Below, piece after piece: positions 1-7,931 of a stretch of 64,000 nucleotides of DNA. Position numbers and translations under genes: made by a program. The DNA is from Neoakkermansia glycaniphila (GTDB taxonomy: Bacteria > Verrucomicrobiota > Verrucomicrobiia > Verrucomicrobiales > Akkermansiaceae), in NCBI RefSeq assembly GCF_001683795.1, contig NZ_LIGX01000019.1, forward strand, positions 1 through 64,000, read 5' to 3'. Under the pieces are notes generated by a model. The model was given only the letters and a program-made list of their open reading frames with translations, searched no databases and was not told the origin of the DNA. Each line of letters starts with the position of its first letter. The stretch's first letter is position 1.

Positions 1-1361
1 GGTGTGTAGCCGCCGTAGCTGAGGTGGTGCCCGGTGTGGTGGTGGGCAGTGCCGTCTCTCCCGAAGGGGAGGGGGTTCTGGCCGATGGTGCGGTCGAGGT
101 ATTGTTTGTAGGCGCGGAGCCGCTGGTAGCGTTCGGCTTCGTCGGGGATCATGAGGATGGCTCCGGGGAGGTGGGAGGAGTAGTTGTAGAATTGGTCGCA
201 GGAGCTGAAGGGTGCGTCGCTCATCATGGCATGGCCCATGTTGAGCCATGCGGCATTTTTGGCGATGCCGTCGAGGATGCCTGCGCGGGCGAGGAGGTCG
301 CGATGGGCGTAGAGGGCGGGGGTGTAGTAGCGGTAGTCGTAGCCGTTGCCGATCCATCCGAAGTTGCCGCTTCCTTCCTGATGCCCCTGGTCGAGGAGGT
401 GGCGGCAGAGGAGGATGTACATGTTTTCCACCCGCGTGCGGTTTTCTCCCTGTTCTTTGTGGATGGCGGTGGAGAGTTGGCGGAGGAGGGGGACGTAGGT
501 GCGGTTGAAGGAGATGGAGCCGGGGATGGTGTGGAAGCCGTTGTCGGAGAGGGCGAGAGGCGGTCCGGTGACGATGCCGTTTTGTTCTTTGATGCCCAGG
601 GTTTCGAATGTTTTGGCGAGCGATGGGAAGTCGGTGTAGGGGAGGCCGCCGCTGCCCGGTTTTCCAAGGTAGTGGCGGTCGAGGTTGTTCATGTCCTGTT
701 TCGCTTTCGGGGAGATGCGTTCGGCTGGGACGAGGGGAGGGAGGTAGTGGCGGTTGAGGCTGATGTCGTGCTGGCTGTAGCAGGTTTTATCCGGCGTTTC
801 GCGAAGGAGTGCGGGGTTTCCGGCCCATGGCTGCTGGTCGTCGGGCTGGACAGGCGCGGAGAGGAAGGCCGGTTTGACGGCGTCGATCCAGACCGTGCCG
901 GAGGGGGAGTCGGTGCGGAAGATTGCTTTGTCGTATTCCGTGCCGGTTGGGAGGCCGAGGGTGGCGGTGTTGAGTCCGAGGACGCGCCATCCGGTGTAGC
1001 GGAGGTTGTACCAGCAGGAGGCAATGAGGGTGTCGCCTTTGTAGAGGTCGAGGTAGAGGCGTTCCCGTTTTGGGCTTTCGTTGTAGAGCCAGAGGCCGAG
1101 GTGGGTGACGGCGTTTTTGTGGCGGGCCGTTTTTTGCGTGGGAAATGTGTAGGCGAGGGTAGCGTCGGGCCGGGTCCAGGCCCATAAGAGCGCATGGGCG
1201 CCCGATTTGTAGTGGGTTCCGTCGATAGAGATGCGGCTGCCCTGTGAGGCCTGCCAGCCATTCGAGCCTGTTTCAAAGTCGGCTTGCGGCTCTTGCGCCC
1301 ATGCCGGGGTAGTTGTGGCAAGAAGGATGGCGGCGATGGCGTGTCGGAACGTGGCGTTCAT
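1..1361 (-). CDS. PL8-family chondroitin-ABC-lyase-like enzyme (3' end outside window)
   Basis: The minus-strand frame is open from an ATG at 1361 through the window edge, giving 453 codons with the C-terminus missing. Residues 1-22 are a signal peptide ending in AWA. Residues ~25-195 resemble the jelly-roll N-terminal domain of chondroitin ABC lyases (HYKSGAHALLWAW). The helical catalytic domain follows. Near the cut, DGTAHHHTGHHLSY (436-449) has a His and a Tyr seven residues apart (H442, Y449), matching the catalytic His501/Tyr508 spacing known for Proteus chondroitinase ABC I. The inferred role is beta-elimination of uronic-acid-containing glycosaminoglycans outside the cytoplasm. Exact substrate cannot be judged without the C-terminal half. 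It lies 32 bp behind a helix-turn-helix gene on the same strand and may be cotranscribed with it. Confidence 0.82.
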   Translation of the reverse strand, partial: MNATFRHAIAAILLATTTPAWAQEPQADFETGSNGWQASQGSRISIDGTHYKSGAHALLWAWTRPDATLAYTFPTQKTARHKNAVTHLGLWLYNESPKRERLYLDLYKGDTLIASCWYNLRYTGWRVLGLNTATLGLPTGTEYDKAIFRTDSPSGTVWIDAVKPAFLSAPVQPDDQQPWAGNPALLRETPDKTCYSQHDISLNRHYLPPLVPAERISPKAKQDMNNLDRHYLGKPGSGGLPYTDFPSLAKTFETLGIKEQNGIVTGPPLALSDNGFHTIPGSISFNRTYVPLLRQLSTAIHKEQGENRTRVENMYILLCRHLLDQGHQEGSGNFGWIGNGYDYRYYTPALYAHRDLLARAGILDGIAKNAAWLNMGHAMMSDAPFSSCDQFYNYSSHLPGAILMIPDEAERYQRLRAYKQYLDRTIGQNPLPFGRDGTAHHHTGHHLSYGGYT

Positions 1362-1393
1362 ATTCGTACTACGCCGCCATCCTGTTTTTTATT

Positions 1394-1789
1394 TCAAGCT
1401 TTTGCCGGTTGGTCGGATTGTTGCCTGTTGCCGGATGTTTCCGGCGGGTGATCTTTGACGATGTGCGTGAGGGAGTGTATGGCCCATTCGCGCATGATAA
1501 GGCCCTGGTCGAGCGCGGCCAGGTTCCATAGGTCGAAGGTATCGGTGTCAATGGTCAACGTCAATTGATGCGTGCCATCCTGTTCGGGTATGTGCTGACT
1601 GGGAGCACCCCCGACGGGATAGTGTTGCATGAGCAGTTTCAGATGTTTTTCCATTTGAGGCGATATCGTATTCCAGGAGAACCAGGAATCGACTGTGCGT
1701 TTTTTGACTCCGCACTGAGCCCCAAGCCATTCACGGTTTTTACCGATACCTTTCAGCCATTTTCTGATTGCTGTCTGTAAAGGTTGCAT
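1394..1789 (-). CDS. Small helix-turn-helix DNA-binding protein
   Basis: A 131-residue protein. Residues ~6-50 predict a helix-turn-helix of the phage-repressor kind (EWLGAQCGVKKRTVDSWFS). The remainder is unrecognised and ends in a polar tail. The ATG at 1789 is preceded on the minus strand by AAAGGGA at about 5 nt, a good ribosome-binding site for this genome. Upstream lie a promoter-like element and a perfect 12-bp palindrome, so autoregulation is plausible. It sits directly before the PL8 lyase in the same direction, which suggests but does not prove that it controls that gene. No phage genes are nearby. Confidence 0.72.
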   Translation of the reverse strand: MQPLQTAIRKWLKGIGKNREWLGAQCGVKKRTVDSWFSWNTISPQMEKHLKLLMQHYPVGGAPSQHIPEQDGTHQLTLTIDTDTFDLWNLAALDQGLIMREWAIHSLTHIVKDHPPETSGNRQQSDQPAKA

Positions 1790-1816
1790 TTTTCCCTTTT
1801 ACTACAGGACTTGCGC

Positions 1817-1847
1817 TTTATACAAGAAAAATCAATCTAAATTGCAA
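1817..1847 (-). promoter_or_regulatory. Candidate promoter of the helix-turn-helix gene
   Basis: On the minus strand TTGCAA (1842-1847) is followed after 19 bp by TATAAA (1817-1822), which is preceded by TG as in an extended -10. The start codon lies 27 bp downstream of the -10 hexamer. The 19-bp spacer is long, so the extended -10 is the stronger evidence. Confidence 0.5.
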
Positions 1848-1864
1848 TGAGGATAGATATTTTG

Positions 1865-1876
1865 CAATCATGATTG
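1865..1876. promoter_or_regulatory. 12-bp perfect palindrome, candidate operator
   Basis: CAATCATGATTG reads the same on both strands. It lies 18 bp upstream of the candidate -35 of the helix-turn-helix gene, and ATTGCAA motifs occur beside it and in the -35 region. It would suit a dimeric regulator, possibly the gene's own product. Confidence 0.45.
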
Positions 1877-1976
1877 TATAATAATGATATGCGATTCAGG
1901 TGGTATTTTGATGCTTCGGGTATACATTGTTTTTCAATTTTTCCGTATTCTATTATGAAATAGAATGTGTTAGGAG

Positions 1977-3008
1977 CTATTTTTCCGGAAGATCGATTTT
2001 TGGCAAAGGATGAACGACGTTTCCGGGGAGCGGTGCTTTTTTCTGTTGGATTCTCGGGGCGAGTTGTTCACTGGTGGTGTATGCATTGCGAAACATTTCC
2101 AGTTTTGCATCCAGGTTGTCGATGTAGTGTAGGGCGATGGCTTCCGGAGTTTTGGGCGGCACGGGCGAGCCGAATGCGAGTTCTCCATGGTGTGCGGCGA
2201 TGAGGTGGAGGAGGTGGAGCCTGACTTGGTCATTGCCGGGTACGAGGGTGTTCCATTCGGTTTCGTTTTGGGCGACGAGCTGGCGGTAGAGGGTGTTGAT
2301 GAGTTCAATGCCGATGGTAATGTGGCCGAGGAGTTCCCCGAGTTCGTTGTAGGGCATGACGAAGTCATGTTCTCCATAGTTGTTTTCCCAGAGTTTGCCG
2401 CAGTCGTGGAAGAGGCATCCGGCGAGGAGGAGGTCGCGGTTGAGGTGGGGGTAGGCGCCGGCGATGGCATCGGCGCAGTGCATCATGCCGTAGATGTGTT
2501 CGACGAGGCCGCCCCGGCGTGCATGGTGGTAGCCGCGTGCGGCGGCTGCGCGACGGAATGGTTTTTCGAATTGGCGGAGGAAGGTGAGGCAGAGCAGGCG
2601 GAGGCGGGGATCCTGCATGCTTTCGGCGAGGGTGAGGATGCCCCGGTAGCAGGTTTCCTGCTGTTGCCTGAGTTCGGGGTTTCCGGTGAAGAGGTTTTGC
2701 TCTTCTTCCGGTGTGAGGGGGCGGATGTCGAGGTCGGCGGCTTCCATGCCGTAGGCGCCTTTGGTCCACAGGGCGCGGGCGGCGATGCCATCAAGCGGTT
2801 TGAGGGCTGCACATGCGGAGTACCACGGGGAGTTGTCCCATATTTTGAGGGTGAAGGAGGTTGCCGCATCCGCCAGGGTGATTTCGAGGTAAGGTTTGTT
2901 GGTTTTGGTGGTTTTGGTTTGTACCTGTGAGATTTGAGCGTGTATTTCCCCATAGGCTGGGGTGGCTGCTGCTTCCTGCATGAGGGCGTTGATTCCGGCG
3001 AATTGCAT
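1977..3008 (-). CDS. YhaM-like 3'-5' exoribonuclease (OB fold plus HD domain)
   Basis: A 343-residue protein. Residues ~18-100 resemble an OB-fold nucleic-acid-binding domain (TNKPYLEITLADAATSFTLKIW). Residues ~160-310 form an HD-superfamily hydrolase domain, with H-x-RRGGLVEHIYGMM, the HD pair in CLFHDCGKLWE and a later IAAHHGEL. This order matches the YhaM/CBF1 family of metal-dependent 3'-5' exonucleases that trim RNA and single-stranded DNA in Firmicutes. The inferred role here is cytoplasmic RNA turnover. It is followed downstream by an AT-rich region with an 8-bp inverted repeat, and its start lies about 60 bp from the metallophosphoesterase stop on the same strand. Confidence 0.85.
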   Translation of the reverse strand: MQFAGINALMQEAAATPAYGEIHAQISQVQTKTTKTNKPYLEITLADAATSFTLKIWDNSPWYSACAALKPLDGIAARALWTKGAYGMEAADLDIRPLTPEEEQNLFTGNPELRQQQETCYRGILTLAESMQDPRLRLLCLTFLRQFEKPFRRAAAARGYHHARRGGLVEHIYGMMHCADAIAGAYPHLNRDLLLAGCLFHDCGKLWENNYGEHDFVMPYNELGELLGHITIGIELINTLYRQLVAQNETEWNTLVPGNDQVRLHLLHLIAAHHGELAFGSPVPPKTPEAIALHYIDNLDAKLEMFRNAYTTSEQLAPRIQQKKAPLPGNVVHPLPKIDLPEK

Positions 3009-3069
3009 GATAGATGAGCGTAACGGTTCCTGCAGGGGATGTCAAGTTTGCAGGTGAGCGGTATGTGGC

Positions 3070-3924
3070 TCAGTGCAATCGGATGTGTACGATTTCCGGT
3101 GGGCAGAAGAGGCGGATGGGGAGGATGCTGGTGCCGAGTCCGCGTGAGATGTAGATTTGTTTGTTGCCGTGGCGGTGGTAGCCGCTCATGAGTTCTTTGG
3201 TGCAGCGGGTGGGTACCGGAGAGAGGGGGTAGCCCCCCGGCAGGCATATCTGGCCGCCGTGAGTGTGTCCGGCGAGTGTGAGGTCGACATGGGAGGGGAT
3301 GACGGGGAAGGCGCCGGGGCTGTGGGTGATGACGATTTGGGGCGTTTCGGGATGCTGTTTCGGAGGGGTGCTGCCGGCGTGTGCCGGGTAGGTGTCGTCG
3401 TCGCTGATGCCGGAGAGCTGGATGCTTTTGCCGTTTTTGAAGGTGATGATGCGGGATTGCCCTTCCATTTTGATGAAGCCTGCTGCCTGAAAGGCTCGGT
3501 CGAAGGAGGCTGCGCCACAGGCATAGTCGTGGTTGCCGAGGATGTAGTAGACCGGTACCCGGGCTAGCGGGCGGAGTGTTGCCGCGATTTGTTCGGGACT
3601 CATGGTGCTTTCGGCAGTGTGGCCTTGGGCAAAGTCTCCGAGGAGGACGATGATTTCGGGAGCGAGGGCGAGTGTTTTTTCGACGATGTTGCGGATGCGG
3701 TTTTCATCGCCCGGTCCGGCGTGGAGGTCGGCAAGGGCGACGATGGTTGCTGGCTGTTCGGTTTTGTTCCATTCCGGCAGGTTGATGTCGAGCAGGGTGG
3801 TTTCGAGTTTGCGGGGTTCGAGGAAGGTTCCCTGTACGATGAGGCAGATGCCGAGCAGGATGGCGGTGAGGAGAAGGGTGAGCAGGATGGCGGGCAGGCG
3901 TCTGGCGAGGGAATGGCGTGTCAT
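3070..3924 (-). CDS. Membrane-anchored metallophosphoesterase (YaeI/YkuE-like)
   Basis: A calcineurin-like phosphoesterase of 284 residues from the ATG at 3924. The open frame extends to a TTG at 3981, but the ATG places the membrane segment (about residues 9-31) close to the N-terminus. The metal-binding motifs appear in family order: DLHAG, GDFAQGH, GNHDY, THSPG and GHTHGGQ. Relatives such as B. subtilis YkuE and E. coli YaeI act at the membrane or periplasmic face, and YaeI hydrolyses UDP-2,3-diacylglucosamine in vitro. Substrate here is unknown. Confidence 0.87.
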   Translation of the reverse strand: MTRHSLARRLPAILLTLLLTAILLGICLIVQGTFLEPRKLETTLLDINLPEWNKTEQPATIVALADLHAGPGDENRIRNIVEKTLALAPEIIVLLGDFAQGHTAESTMSPEQIAATLRPLARVPVYYILGNHDYACGAASFDRAFQAAGFIKMEGQSRIITFKNGKSIQLSGISDDDTYPAHAGSTPPKQHPETPQIVITHSPGAFPVIPSHVDLTLAGHTHGGQICLPGGYPLSPVPTRCTKELMSGYHRHGNKQIYISRGLGTSILPIRLFCPPEIVHIRLH

Positions 3925-4005
3925 GGGTCGGGTTGATTGTGCGGGTATTGTAAGAGGCTCCTGTGGGAGGGTCAATGGCAAGTGGCGGCAGTTTTACCGG
4001 ATGAG

Positions 4006-4040
4006 ACGAAAAGAACCATGGCATTTGGCGGCCATGGTTC
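4006..4040 (-). terminator. Rho-independent terminator after the sulfatase
   Basis: A 10-bp perfect stem (arms 4013-4022 and 4031-4040, GAACCATGGC) with an 8-nt loop is followed on the minus strand by CTTTTCG. It starts 27 bp downstream of the sulfatase stop. Confidence 0.75.
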
Positions 4041-4066
4041 CGGTTCGGTTATGCTGTGTGCGCTGT

Positions 4067-5566
4067 TCAGGGGGCTGGAGCGGCCGTCGGAGCATTGATG
4101 CGCAGGGCGGGATATCCTTTGGCCGCTTTGTATTCTTTGGCAAGGATTTGTTTGGCCTGTTCGATGAGTTTGCCTTCCGATGCTGCGATGTTGTTTTTTT
4201 CTGCAGGGTCGCTGGCGATGTTGTACACTTCCCAGTTGCCGGGTTCTTTTTTGCCGGGCAGCAGGTTGCGGCGCATGATTTTCTTGTTTCCGAGCCGAAC
4301 GGCAACCTGTCCGCCGTATCCCCCGCCTGCCCAGACCATGGGGCGGCGGTTCGGGAGGGTGTCCGTTTTGCCAAGCCATACCGGGAGGAGGTTTTCGCCC
4401 CGGGGGTCGCCGGGGTTGGCTCCTACCGCTGCACAGAGGGTGGGCATGATGTCGGCATGGTAGGCCGGTTGGTCGATGGTTTTGCCGGGGGCTATTTTGC
4501 CGGGCCAGACGACGATGCCGGGTACGCGGAGGCCGCCTTCGTACATTTGGCCTTTGAGGCCTCGCAGTTGCAGGACGGAGTGGAAGAATTTGTGGTCGAC
4601 TCCTCCGACGTCGTGTGTGGTGCCGTTGTCGCTGGTGAAGATGACGATGGTGTTTTTGTCGAGTCCGTTTTTCTGCAAGGCGTCGAGCAGTCGGCCGACA
4701 TTATGGTCCATCTGGGAGATCATGGCGGCGTAAGCTGCACGGGGGCGGGGGTGGGGCAGGTAGCCGTTTTGCCCGCGGTATGGTTTGGCGTCCCATTCTG
4801 CCGGGTACTGGTCGATCCATTGTTGCAGGGGTTGCATGGCGACGTGGGGTTCTAGGGGTGCGTAGTAGAGGAAGAAGGGCTGTTTGCCGCCTTGTTTCCC
4901 ACGTGTGTTGATGTAGTCTACGGCGCGGTCGATGATGAGTTCGGAGGAGTGGTTTTGCGCCCTGTAGTTTTCTGCTTTGACTTCTCCCTTGGGCTGGTGT
5001 TTATGCCCGGGGATGAAGGGGGCGTTGATGGTGATTTTTTTGCCGTTGTCCCAGAGGAAGGGCGGGTAGTAGGTGTGGCACATGCGCTGGTCGGTGTAAC
5101 CGTAGGCGGTGTCGAAACCGTGTTTGTCCGGAGCACCGGTGGTGCCGTATTCGCCGAGTCCCCATTTGCCGAAGAGGGCTGTGGCATAGCCGAGTTTTTT
5201 CAGGGATTCGGGAAGGGTGTATGCCTGTGCGGAGATGGGCCAGTCGCCCCGGAGATTCATTTCATTGCCTTCACGGGTATCGACGCGTTTGAGGTCCTGT
5301 ACGTCGTTGCATCCGGTGTGGCGTCCGGTCATGAGGACGTTGCGCGAAGGCGAGCAGACGGGAGCTCCGGAGTAGAAGTGTGTCCATCGCTGGCCTTGTG
5401 CGGCGAGCCGGTCGAGGCGGGGCGTTTTGATTTTGTCTTGTCCGTAGCATCCGAGTTCGGCCCAGCCGAGGTCGTCGGCATTGATGAGGACGATGTTCGG
5501 GCGGTCCTGTCCGTAGCAGAGGGGGCTCAGCAGGAGTGCGACGAGGGTGAGGAGTCGGAATTTCAT
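4067..5566 (-). CDS. Secreted S1-family (arylsulfatase-type) sulfatase
   Basis: A 499-residue protein with a signal peptide (residues 1-19, ending LCYG) if the internal ATG at 5566 is used. The frame opens 23 codons earlier, but that extension would hide the signal peptide. Metal-binding NADDLGW lies near the N-terminus. The sulfatase signature CSPSR has Cys71, which must be oxidised to formylglycine for activity. FGKWGLG and TSDNGTTHDVGG follow in the expected order. The role is hydrolysis of sulfate esters outside the cytoplasm, plausibly on mucin or glycosaminoglycan sugars given the PL8 and GH20 genes in the same window. No maturase gene is visible here. Confidence 0.93.
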   Translation of the reverse strand: MKFRLLTLVALLLSPLCYGQDRPNIVLINADDLGWAELGCYGQDKIKTPRLDRLAAQGQRWTHFYSGAPVCSPSRNVLMTGRHTGCNDVQDLKRVDTREGNEMNLRGDWPISAQAYTLPESLKKLGYATALFGKWGLGEYGTTGAPDKHGFDTAYGYTDQRMCHTYYPPFLWDNGKKITINAPFIPGHKHQPKGEVKAENYRAQNHSSELIIDRAVDYINTRGKQGGKQPFFLYYAPLEPHVAMQPLQQWIDQYPAEWDAKPYRGQNGYLPHPRPRAAYAAMISQMDHNVGRLLDALQKNGLDKNTIVIFTSDNGTTHDVGGVDHKFFHSVLQLRGLKGQMYEGGLRVPGIVVWPGKIAPGKTIDQPAYHADIMPTLCAAVGANPGDPRGENLLPVWLGKTDTLPNRRPMVWAGGGYGGQVAVRLGNKKIMRRNLLPGKKEPGNWEVYNIASDPAEKNNIAASEGKLIEQAKQILAKEYKAAKGYPALRINAPTAAPAP

Positions 5567-5678
5567 GGCGGTTTTACGAATTCTGGATGATGTTTCCAGT
5601 AAACGATTACGGTGACGGTTGTGGTTTTCTTTCATTCTGATAGTGTTTTGTTGTGTTTTTCCGTCGGAGATTGCATGC

Positions 5679-5707
5679 TTGACTTTGCCCCGCCGGACGG
5701 TTATTCT
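5679..5707 (+). promoter_or_regulatory. Promoter of the M23 peptidase gene
   Basis: TTGACT (5679-5684), a 17-bp spacer and TATTCT (5702-5707). Only 9 bp separate the -10 from the ATG at 5717, so the predicted mRNA would have almost no 5' leader. Confidence 0.7.
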
Positions 5708-5716
5708 CCGGGTGGA

Positions 5717-6586
5717 ATGATGTCAGACAAGGCTCCTCAGAAAAGCACGGTTCGTATAGTGTTCTATCTTCTGCTGGTTGCGGGGATATGTCTGCTGGGC
5801 TATGCGTGGTTCGCCGCTCGCAAGGATGCGGCGGATTCTTCGTCCCGGAGGGCGAATATTTATGATGCCGATGTGCCGCTGTCGATGATGCCGGAGTCGT
5901 TGCATCCGGGAGCCCTGCTGTTGTCTCCCTATCAGCTGGTGGATGTTCCCGTGATCGACGGGTTTACTGCTCCGATGGGCGACGAGCGGGGGATGGGGAC
6001 GTATGTGGCGCAGCCGTTCGGGGTGATGAATAGTGAGCGCGGCGGCGTGCATGCGGGGCAGGATTGGAACGGTATCGGAGGCGAGGATTCGGATTTCGGC
6101 GATGCGGTGTATGCGGTCGGGCGCGGGTTGGTGGTGTATGCAGGCAAGCCGTCGGACAGCTGGGGCAATGTGGTGGTGTTGGCGCACAGGACGCCTGATG
6201 GCCGGGTGTTGCAGTCGCTGTATGCCCATTTGAGCAAGGTGAATGTGTGCGTGGGTGAGGTTGTGGGCCGGGGAAGGATGATTGGCGAGGCCGGTTCTGC
6301 GGACGGGCGTTATCTGGCTCATTTGCATTTTGAGTTTGCCGAGTCTCTGGCGGTGGAAGCCGGGCAGCCGGGATATTCGAAAGGGTCGATGAATCGGCTG
6401 GATCCGGATGCCGTGCTGAAGCAGTATGCGCTGCCGGATACGGCTCCGCTTGCCGATCCCCTGGGTGATGTGCAGGCGTTCGGTGATGTGGAGGTCGGCA
6501 AACAGGCCGGCAGTCCCGAGTCTGAAGGCGACGGCGTGTTGCGGATCAATCCGGCGATCTGGCTGGATGCCGCGTCTGGTGAATAG
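5717..6586 (+). CDS. Membrane-anchored M23 (LytM-type) peptidase
   Basis: About 289 residues. An N-terminal membrane anchor (about residues 12-31, VFYLLLVAGICLLGYAWF) is followed by a periplasmic M23 domain. GVHAGQDW carries the first zinc ligands (H-x3-D) and LAHLHFE the H-x-H ligand, with SLYAHLS before it. It therefore looks catalytically complete, unlike EnvC/NlpD-type degenerate members. The family cuts peptide cross-links in peptidoglycan. The ORF opens upstream at 5612, but the promoter and the position of the anchor favour ATG 5717 or 5720. It is followed 19 bp later by the OmpA-domain gene, suggesting a shared envelope role. Confidence 0.88.
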   Translation: MMSDKAPQKSTVRIVFYLLLVAGICLLGYAWFAARKDAADSSSRRANIYDADVPLSMMPESLHPGALLLSPYQLVDVPVIDGFTAPMGDERGMGTYVAQPFGVMNSERGGVHAGQDWNGIGGEDSDFGDAVYAVGRGLVVYAGKPSDSWGNVVVLAHRTPDGRVLQSLYAHLSKVNVCVGEVVGRGRMIGEAGSADGRYLAHLHFEFAESLAVEAGQPGYSKGSMNRLDPDAVLKQYALPDTAPLADPLGDVQAFGDVEVGKQAGSPESEGDGVLRINPAIWLDAASGE

Positions 6587-6605
6587 TTTGTAACCCATTT
6601 GTTTG

Positions 6606-7928
6606 ATGATGAATTTTCGACGTTTTCTGGTTCCGTTTTTTGTGAGCGCGTTACTGACGTCGCTTTTGATTCTGGTGGTGCAGTTGCGCCGTCCGTCCGA
6701 GCCTGCTGCCGATTCTACGCGGAAGGCGGCGGCTGAATCTCCTGCCGCCCGGGAGGAGGTTGCCGAGGATGTGCCGGACGAGCATGTGGCGACGGCTCCC
6801 GGCAGGGTAGACCAACCGGAGGTGCCTGTGGTGAATGTGCGTCAGGCGACGCGTTCGGATCGTTCGCTGGTAGATGCGCTCGCCAAGGCGGTGCAGGAGA
6901 AGGATGGCGATGCGGTGGAGAAGCTGGTTCAGTCCGGCGTGTTGGATGAGGAAGGATCTGCCGTGCTGAAGAAGTGGGTTGAGGATAAGGGTGTGAAGCT
7001 GCGCGGCGATAAGGCCGTGGAAGCGGTGGGCAGTGCGGATGGCGGCAGGATGATGCGCTACCGGCTGTATGGAGAGGATGGCCGTAATTTGCTGGTGGAT
7101 CTGGTTCGCGATGCGGAGGGGGCGTGGAAGGTGAAGTCGGTGCAGGAGGAGGATGAGAAGGCCGCGGCGGATTGTACGCGCGATGCGCTGACGGTGGCGG
7201 ATTCTTTCGTGAAGGCGGTGCGGAAGGGCGATTTTCATGCCGCTCGCCGTCTGACGAGGGGCAAGGCGGTGAACGATGCGACGATTGCCGGGCTTTGTAT
7301 GGTGTTCGAGGAGGGGGATTATGCCCTCCGGGATCGCGAGCCGATCAAGGTGATGCTGGAGAATGAGTCGAATGCCGGGTTTCTGGTGTATCTTCGTTCG
7401 GCTGCCGGGAAGACGGCGAATATGGGGCTTGAGCTGGCGAAGGGCGATGCGGGCAAGTGGGCGGTGGAGAATGTGTCGATGGATGCGCTGCTGGATTCGT
7501 ATGCCCAGCGGGGCAATCAGGAGGGCGGGTTCTATTTTCCGCTGGTGAAGAATCCGAAGGGTGGGGATTCCGTGGCTCTGTTTTTCGGTTTCGATGAGGC
7601 GGAGCTGACGCCGCGTTCGTTGCGCCAGTTGGCGATTGTGGCCGATTTGCTGAAGGCTTCTTCCCGCCATCTGGAGATTAGCGGGCATACGGACGATTTG
7701 GGTTCGGATGCGTATAACAGGAGGCTTTCGGGCCGCCGTGCGCAGGCCGTGAAGGATGCTCTCGTGAAGCTTGGAGTGCCTGCTTCGCAGGTGAGTACGA
7801 AGGCGATGGGCAAGATTCAGCCGAGGCGTACCTATGCCGCCGGGTCGGCGGATGAGGAGCTGGAGTCGATTCGCGGCGAGAACCGCCGTGCGGAGATTTA
7901 TCTGGATTTCGTGGAGGAGGATGCCTGA
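6606..7928 (+). CDS. OmpA-domain envelope protein with two repeated NTF2-like modules
   Basis: About 440 residues. A single N-terminal membrane segment (LVPFFVSALLTSLLILVV) is followed by an acidic linker. Two similar modules of about 95 residues follow, one starting near LVDALAKAVQEKDGDAVEKL and one near VADSFVKAVRKGDFHAARRL. Each ends in a W-K/A-V strand, like NTF2-type accessory domains. The C-terminus (about 315-440) is an OmpA/MotB peptidoglycan-binding domain with LFFGFDEAELTP, SGHTDDLGSDAYNRRLS and R-A-x-A-V. It probably links the inner membrane to murein. Starts at 6606 or 6609 are equivalent. The next gene begins 3 bp after its stop. Confidence 0.85.
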   Translation: MMNFRRFLVPFFVSALLTSLLILVVQLRRPSEPAADSTRKAAAESPAAREEVAEDVPDEHVATAPGRVDQPEVPVVNVRQATRSDRSLVDALAKAVQEKDGDAVEKLVQSGVLDEEGSAVLKKWVEDKGVKLRGDKAVEAVGSADGGRMMRYRLYGEDGRNLLVDLVRDAEGAWKVKSVQEEDEKAAADCTRDALTVADSFVKAVRKGDFHAARRLTRGKAVNDATIAGLCMVFEEGDYALRDREPIKVMLENESNAGFLVYLRSAAGKTANMGLELAKGDAGKWAVENVSMDALLDSYAQRGNQEGGFYFPLVKNPKGGDSVALFFGFDEAELTPRSLRQLAIVADLLKASSRHLEISGHTDDLGSDAYNRRLSGRRAQAVKDALVKLGVPASQVSTKAMGKIQPRRTYAAGSADEELESIRGENRRAEIYLDFVEEDA

Positions 7929-7931
7929 GGT

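Noticed and set aside
24-1187. A 387-codon plus-strand frame over the PL8 gene
   Set aside because: Val/Gly/Glu-rich translation with no signal. The opposite strand encodes a signal peptide and lyase motifs and is open through the edge.
1394-1789. Prophage or mobile element suggested by the helix-turn-helix gene
   Set aside because: No integrase, structural phage gene, terminal repeat or transposase is present nearby.
1940-1976. Terminator after the YhaM-like gene
   Set aside because: The inverted repeat ATTCTATT/AATAGAAT is AT-rich, only 8 bp long and not followed by a T-run in the right direction.
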